This document shows, in pieces, positions 60,763 to 64,000 of a stretch of 64,000 nt of DNA. A program made the position numbers and the translations under genes. Positions within the stretch are counted from its first letter, which is position 1; the number at the start of each line of letters is the position of its first letter. The DNA lies in assembly GCF_020194175.1 (NCBI RefSeq), contig NZ_JADYVX010000002.1, positions 372,001-436,000 of the forward strand, written 5' to 3'. Below the pieces are notes generated by a model. It was not told where the DNA came from. It ran no database searches and worked only from the letters and a program-made list of their open reading frames with translations. Origin of the DNA: Bradyrhizobium sp. BRP22. GTDB taxonomy: Bacteria; Pseudomonadota; Alphaproteobacteria; Rhizobiales; Xanthobacteraceae.

Positions 60763-61526
60763 GTCGAGGGCCCGCCCATCAACTCGATCGGTGTGTGGCC
60801 GGCGGCGGCCTTGGCGGCGCGCGTGCCGAGATAGGCTGCGATGACAGCGGGATTGGACGTCACTTCGCGCGGGCTGCCGCGTGCGATCTCCTTGCCCTGG
60901 TGGAACACCATCACCCGGCTCGCCAGCGACATGATCACTTCCATGATGTGCTCGACGATCACGAGCGTGATGCCGGAGCGATGGATGTCGCGCACGAGAT
61001 CGATTGCAAGCCGCACCTCGCGTTGCGTCAATCCAGCCATCGCCTCGTCGAGCAGGAGCACCTTGGGCTCGGTCGCCAGCGCCCGCGCGATCTCCAGCCG
61101 CTTGCGGCCGGGCGTGCCGAGCGAGCGCGCCGGGGCATCCGCGAGCCGCATCATGCCGACCCACTCCAGCACGGACCGCGCCTTGGTCTCGGCTTCGGCG
61201 CGATGCGTCGTGCGCAGGAAGGCGCCGATCATCACGTTCTCGAGCACCGTCATGCCCTCGAAGGTCTGCGGCACCTGGAAGGTGCGCGCCAGCCCAAGAC
61301 GCGCACGCGCCTCGGACGGCAACTGGGTGATGTCGTGGCCTTCGAACAGCACCTGCCCCGACGTCAGCGCGAGATCGCCGGTCAGGCAATTGAAGAAGGT
61401 GGATTTGCCGGCACCATTCGGTCCGATCAGGCCGAGGATATCGCCCTGCTCCAGCGTGACGCTGGCGGCATCGACAGCCTTGAAGCTGCCGAAAGCTTTT
61501 GTCACCCCGCGCGCCTCAAGAAGCAT
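60759..61526 (-). CDS. livG: Branched-chain amino-acid/amide ABC transporter ATP-binding protein LivG
   Basis: 255 residues. Walker A GPNGAGKSTFFNCLTG, then ITQLPSEARARLGLARTFQV (LivG-specific), Walker B LLLDEAMAGLTQREVRLAI and VEHIMEVIMSLASRV. The signature is altered: RSLGTPGRKRLEIARALAT in place of LSGGQ, seen in some Liv-type ATPases. It pairs with LivF. It overlaps livM by 11 bp. Confidence 0.92.
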   Translation of the reverse strand: MLLEARGVTKAFGSFKAVDAASVTLEQGDILGLIGPNGAGKSTFFNCLTGDLALTSGQVLFEGHDITQLPSEARARLGLARTFQVPQTFEGMTVLENVMIGAFLRTTHRAEAETKARSVLEWVGMMRLADAPARSLGTPGRKRLEIARALATEPKVLLLDEAMAGLTQREVRLAIDLVRDIHRSGITLVIVEHIMEVIMSLASRVMVFHQGKEIARGSPREVTSNPAVIAAYLGTRAAKAAAGHTPIELMGGPST

Positions 61527-62514
61527 GGCTGGCCCCTTCGGCGACTTTTTCTTCTATCGGCCCGGCCCGGCGCTTCGCCCAGAGACGGTTGATCAGCGAC
61601 AGGATGCCGCCGGGCTGGAAGCGCGCGATCAGCACGATGATGGCGCCGTAGACGACGAAGGTCAGACCGGCGCCCTTGCCTCCGAGGAGGCTGTTGGAGA
61701 TTTCCTCCAGCGGCACCAGGATCGCCGCGCCGACGAAAGGACCGAACAACAGGCCCGCGCCACCGAGCGCCGCCATGATCAGGATCTTCACCGAGATCAG
61801 GATGCCGAGCCCGGACTCGGGATCGACAAAGCCGAACATCATCGCATAGAGCGCGCCGGCGACGCTGGTGAGCCCCGCGCTCAGCATGTAGGCGTAAAGC
61901 TTGGTGCGACTTGCGGGCGCGCCGAGCGAACGCGCCGCGCGCTCGGAATCCTTGATGGCGCGCAGGTAGAACCCCATCCGGCTGTTGGTCATCCACCAGG
62001 TGATGCCGAGCGTGATGATCAGGATCAAGAGGAACAGGTAGTAGTATGGCAGCGCCGAGATGAAGGAGAGATCGAAGACGTTGCGCGGCACGGTCGGGCC
62101 GCTCAGGCCGACGGCCGCGCCGAGATATTCGGTGTTGGTGACGATCAGCCGCGCCAGCTCGGCGACCGCAATCGTCGCCATGCTGAAATAGTGGCCCGAC
62201 AACCGCAGCGTCGGGCCGCCGATCACGGCCGCGATCAGGACCGCAAAGACGATGCCGGCGGGAATTCCAATCAGCGGCGACAGCGCGAAATGCGCATACG
62301 CCGCCATCGCGGCATAGGCGCCGCAGCCGAAGAACACGACATGGCCGACCGAGACCTGGCCGGCATAGCCGCCGACGATGTTCCAGGCCGAGGCTGCGAT
62401 CGCATAAAGCAGCACCAGCGCGCCGAGCCGCTGCTGGAACGGCGTGGTAAACACCAGCGGATAGGCGATCACCAGCGCGAGCGCGATCAGGAGCCAAACA
62501 TAGCGCCGCATCAC
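61516..62514 (-). CDS. livM: Branched-chain amino-acid/amide ABC transporter permease LivM
   Basis: 332 residues, about nine to ten helices. LivM marks: NIVGGYAGQVSVGHVVFFGCG near the N-terminus, SGHYFSMATIAVAELARLIV, and the ATPase-contact loop AIKDSERAARSLGAPASRTK. The cytoplasmic tail RFQPGGILSLINRLWAKRRA is also typical. It overlaps livH by 4 bp and livG by 11 bp, so the operon is tightly coupled. Confidence 0.92.
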   Translation of the reverse strand: MMRRYVWLLIALALVIAYPLVFTTPFQQRLGALVLLYAIAASAWNIVGGYAGQVSVGHVVFFGCGAYAAMAAYAHFALSPLIGIPAGIVFAVLIAAVIGGPTLRLSGHYFSMATIAVAELARLIVTNTEYLGAAVGLSGPTVPRNVFDLSFISALPYYYLFLLILIITLGITWWMTNSRMGFYLRAIKDSERAARSLGAPASRTKLYAYMLSAGLTSVAGALYAMMFGFVDPESGLGILISVKILIMAALGGAGLLFGPFVGAAILVPLEEISNSLLGGKGAGLTFVVYGAIIVLIARFQPGGILSLINRLWAKRRAGPIEEKVAEGASHAS

Positions 62515-63374
62515 GTCTTGCCCATCAGGCCCTGTGGCCTGAACCAGAGGAAGCCGAGGAACAGCGCGTAGACCACGATGTCCTTGTAGACGGCGCCGAT
62601 CAGATAGCCCGACAGCGACTCGATCACGCCGATCAGGAGCCCTGCGACCAGCGCGCCGGGCACGCTGCCAAAGCCGCCGAGCGAGACCGTGACGAAGGCC
62701 ACGATGCCGAGCGTCTCGCCGACTGTCGGCACGATGTAGAAGAAGGTTGCGATCAGCGCGCCGGCAAGGCCGGTGGCGCCGGCCGCGATCGCCCAGGCAA
62801 CCGCCTGCATGCTGTCGGGCCGGATGCCCATGAGCTGCGCGGCCGTCGCATCCTCGGCCACCGCCAGCATCCGCGAACCGAGCGTGGTGCGTGTCAGCAG
62901 CAGATGCAGCCCGAGCGTCACCAATAACGCGACCACGCCGGCCAAGAGGCGCGAAGCCTGGATGCGGATGCCGAAGATGTCAAAGGTGCCGCCGACGAGG
63001 TTTTCCGGCAGCGACAGGAAATTGGCGCCGAACCACCAGAACACCGAATAGCGCAGCAGCAGCGCGAGCCCAAAGGTGCCCAGGATCTGCGCCAGCATCG
63101 GCCCTTTCATGATGTCGCGGATCAAGGCGAAATAGACGATGACGCCGAGCGTAGCCAGCAGCAGCATCGCGAGCGGCGCGCCGACGAGCGGGCCTCCGCC
63201 GAGCAGCGTGTAAACGACGAACGCGACATACATGCCGAGCATGACGAAATCGCCATGGGCGAAGTTGACGACGTTCATCATGCCCCAGACCAGCGTCAGG
63301 CCGGAGGAGAACAGCGCGTAGACAGCTCCCAGCAGGAGGCCGCCGACGATCACCTGAACAAGCGTGAAGGTCAT
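62511..63374 (-). CDS. livH: Branched-chain amino-acid/amide ABC transporter permease LivH
   Basis: 287 residues, about eight helices. LivH marks: LLLGAVYALFSSGLTLVWGM and MNVVNFAHGDFVMLGMYVAF, the ATPase-contact loop AVAEDATAAQLMGIRPDSMQ, and VSLGGFGSVPGALVAGLLIG. It lies 82 bp after livK, a gap with no evident hairpin. Confidence 0.92.
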   Translation of the reverse strand: MTFTLVQVIVGGLLLGAVYALFSSGLTLVWGMMNVVNFAHGDFVMLGMYVAFVVYTLLGGGPLVGAPLAMLLLATLGVIVYFALIRDIMKGPMLAQILGTFGLALLLRYSVFWWFGANFLSLPENLVGGTFDIFGIRIQASRLLAGVVALLVTLGLHLLLTRTTLGSRMLAVAEDATAAQLMGIRPDSMQAVAWAIAAGATGLAGALIATFFYIVPTVGETLGIVAFVTVSLGGFGSVPGALVAGLLIGVIESLSGYLIGAVYKDIVVYALFLGFLWFRPQGLMGKT

Positions 63375-63456
63375 GAAGGTTTGCGTCTATCCATCCGTGC
63401 CGTCGCCATTGACGGCATATGACGAGGGCTAAGCTTGCGCCCCGCCCTCGCATCTA

Positions 63457-64000
63457 TCACCAGCCCTTGTAGGGCATGCTCGGCGGCTTCTCGGCGCTGG
63501 CCTTCGGCCAGACCGAGACGTAGTTCTCGCCGTCCTGCAGCTGGATGATGAGGCCCGACGCCAGGATGTTCTGGCCCTTGTCGTCGAACTTGACGCCCTG
63601 GTAGCCCATCATGATCTGATCGGGCTTGAGGTCGGTCGCCTTCAACGCGGCCTGGATCTTGGCCGGTTCCGTCGAACCGGCGCGGTCGATCGCTTCGCAC
63701 AGCACGAACAGCGCCTGCATCTGGCGCGCGACGGTGTCGTCCATGTCATCGCCGCTCTTGTCCTTGTACATCTTGGCAATGATCGCGGTCGGCGAGCCGG
63801 CGGGACCGACGCTAAATGACGAGCGGTTGAAGGCGCCTTGCGAGACCTTGCCGGCCGCCTTGATGAAGGACGGGTCGGAATAGCCGGCGTCGTCGGCGAG
63901 CAACATCGGCGGCTTGTAATCGAGCGCCTGCATCGTCTTGGCGAGCAGGATCGCATCCGACGTGTAGGAGATCACGATGACGACGTCGGGCTTCTTCTCC
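63457..64000 (-). CDS. livK: Branched-chain amino-acid/amide ABC transporter binding protein, cut by the right edge
   Basis: 181 C-terminal residues are visible; the start and signal peptide lie beyond the window. The type-1 periplasmic fold is recognisable (KPDVVIVISYTSDAILLAKT, ALDYKPPMLLADDAGYSDPS, then GYQGVKFDDKGQNILAS and SVWPKASAEKPPSMPYKGW). The last segment is frequent in ABC-type amino-acid, urea or amide binders encoded with livFGMH. The ligand is not identifiable. It is the first gene of the minus-strand operon. Confidence 0.88.
   Translation of the reverse strand, partial: EKKPDVVIVISYTSDAILLAKTMQALDYKPPMLLADDAGYSDPSFIKAAGKVSQGAFNRSSFSVGPAGSPTAIIAKMYKDKSGDDMDDTVARQMQALFVLCEAIDRAGSTEPAKIQAALKATDLKPDQIMMGYQGVKFDDKGQNILASGLIIQLQDGENYVSVWPKASAEKPPSMPYKGW

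Overview
The window reads as chromosomal DNA of a GC-rich alphaproteobacterium of the Bradyrhizobium/Rhodopseudomonas type. The basis is gene content and style: stacked acyl-CoA metabolism genes, Tat- and Sec-exported ABC and TRAP binding proteins, and an ExbB/ExbD/TonB operon. Almost every non-coding gap carries a palindromic intergenic repeat (several families, arms such as GATGGGTTTCGCTGCG, GTCATTCCGGGG, GTCATTGCGAG, AGAGCGTTTTCGAGCGAAG). No tRNA, rRNA, CRISPR array, insertion sequence or replication origin was seen.

Layout. (1) 1-2560 is a small, AT-richer accessory patch. It holds an edge-truncated hypothetical gene, two neighbouring genes each broken by a one-base frameshift, a decayed duplicate of the 3' end of the next gene, and two unknown small proteins. 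(2) 2557-7143 holds a flavoprotein and a lipid set (MFE-2-like SDR, MaoC hydratase, AMP-forming acyl-CoA ligase). (3) 7191-12926 is a tightly overlapped valine-degradation operon (mmsA, isobutyryl-CoA dehydrogenase, 3-hydroxyisobutyryl-CoA hydrolase, mmsB) with a divergent LysR gene. (4) 13018-16563 holds a TetR regulator, thioesterase, enoyl-CoA hydratase and thiolase, with two candidate operators. (5) 16691-22603 holds an MFS carrier, an OprB-type porin, a CorA/ZntB channel, an acetoacetate decarboxylase-like enzyme and a patatin phospholipase. (6) 22905-31023 centres on an IclR regulator. A biotin-dependent carboxyltransferase lies on one side. On the other are a free-standing 73-residue biotin carrier, a TAXI-TRAP transporter and a glutaminase fused to STAS and cyclic-nucleotide-binding domains. 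Palindromes in the intergenic spaces look like a shared operator set. (7) 31036-37602 holds a CoA-thioester cluster (CaiB-type CoA transferase, acyl-CoA dehydrogenase, Cys-less thiolase fold plus DUF35 partner) and a separate thiolase. (8) 37656-48498 is a sugar-acid locus: KDPG aldolase, KDG kinase, a DenD-like dehydrogenase, a complete sugar ABC importer, an IlvD/EDD dehydratase and two SDR dehydrogenases. (9) 48495-51612 holds a LysR/EamA pair, an M50 protease and a tail-anchored unknown. (10) 51832-54700 is a tonB-exbD-exbB iron operon headed by a broken PKHD-type hydroxylase and TTCTAA repeats resembling Irr boxes. (11) 54868-59929 is a MarR-RND efflux unit. (12) 60046-64000 is a livFGMHK branched-chain amino-acid/amide importer, with livK cut by the right edge.

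The genes combine into transport-plus-catabolism units. The most distinctive are the IclR/carboxylase/TAXI-TRAP/regulated-glutaminase locus, the Cys-less thiolase with DUF35 (predicted aldolase rather than thiolase), and the decaying iron-operon hydroxylase. Gene functions are inferred from recognisable families in the translated sequence; no database search was run.
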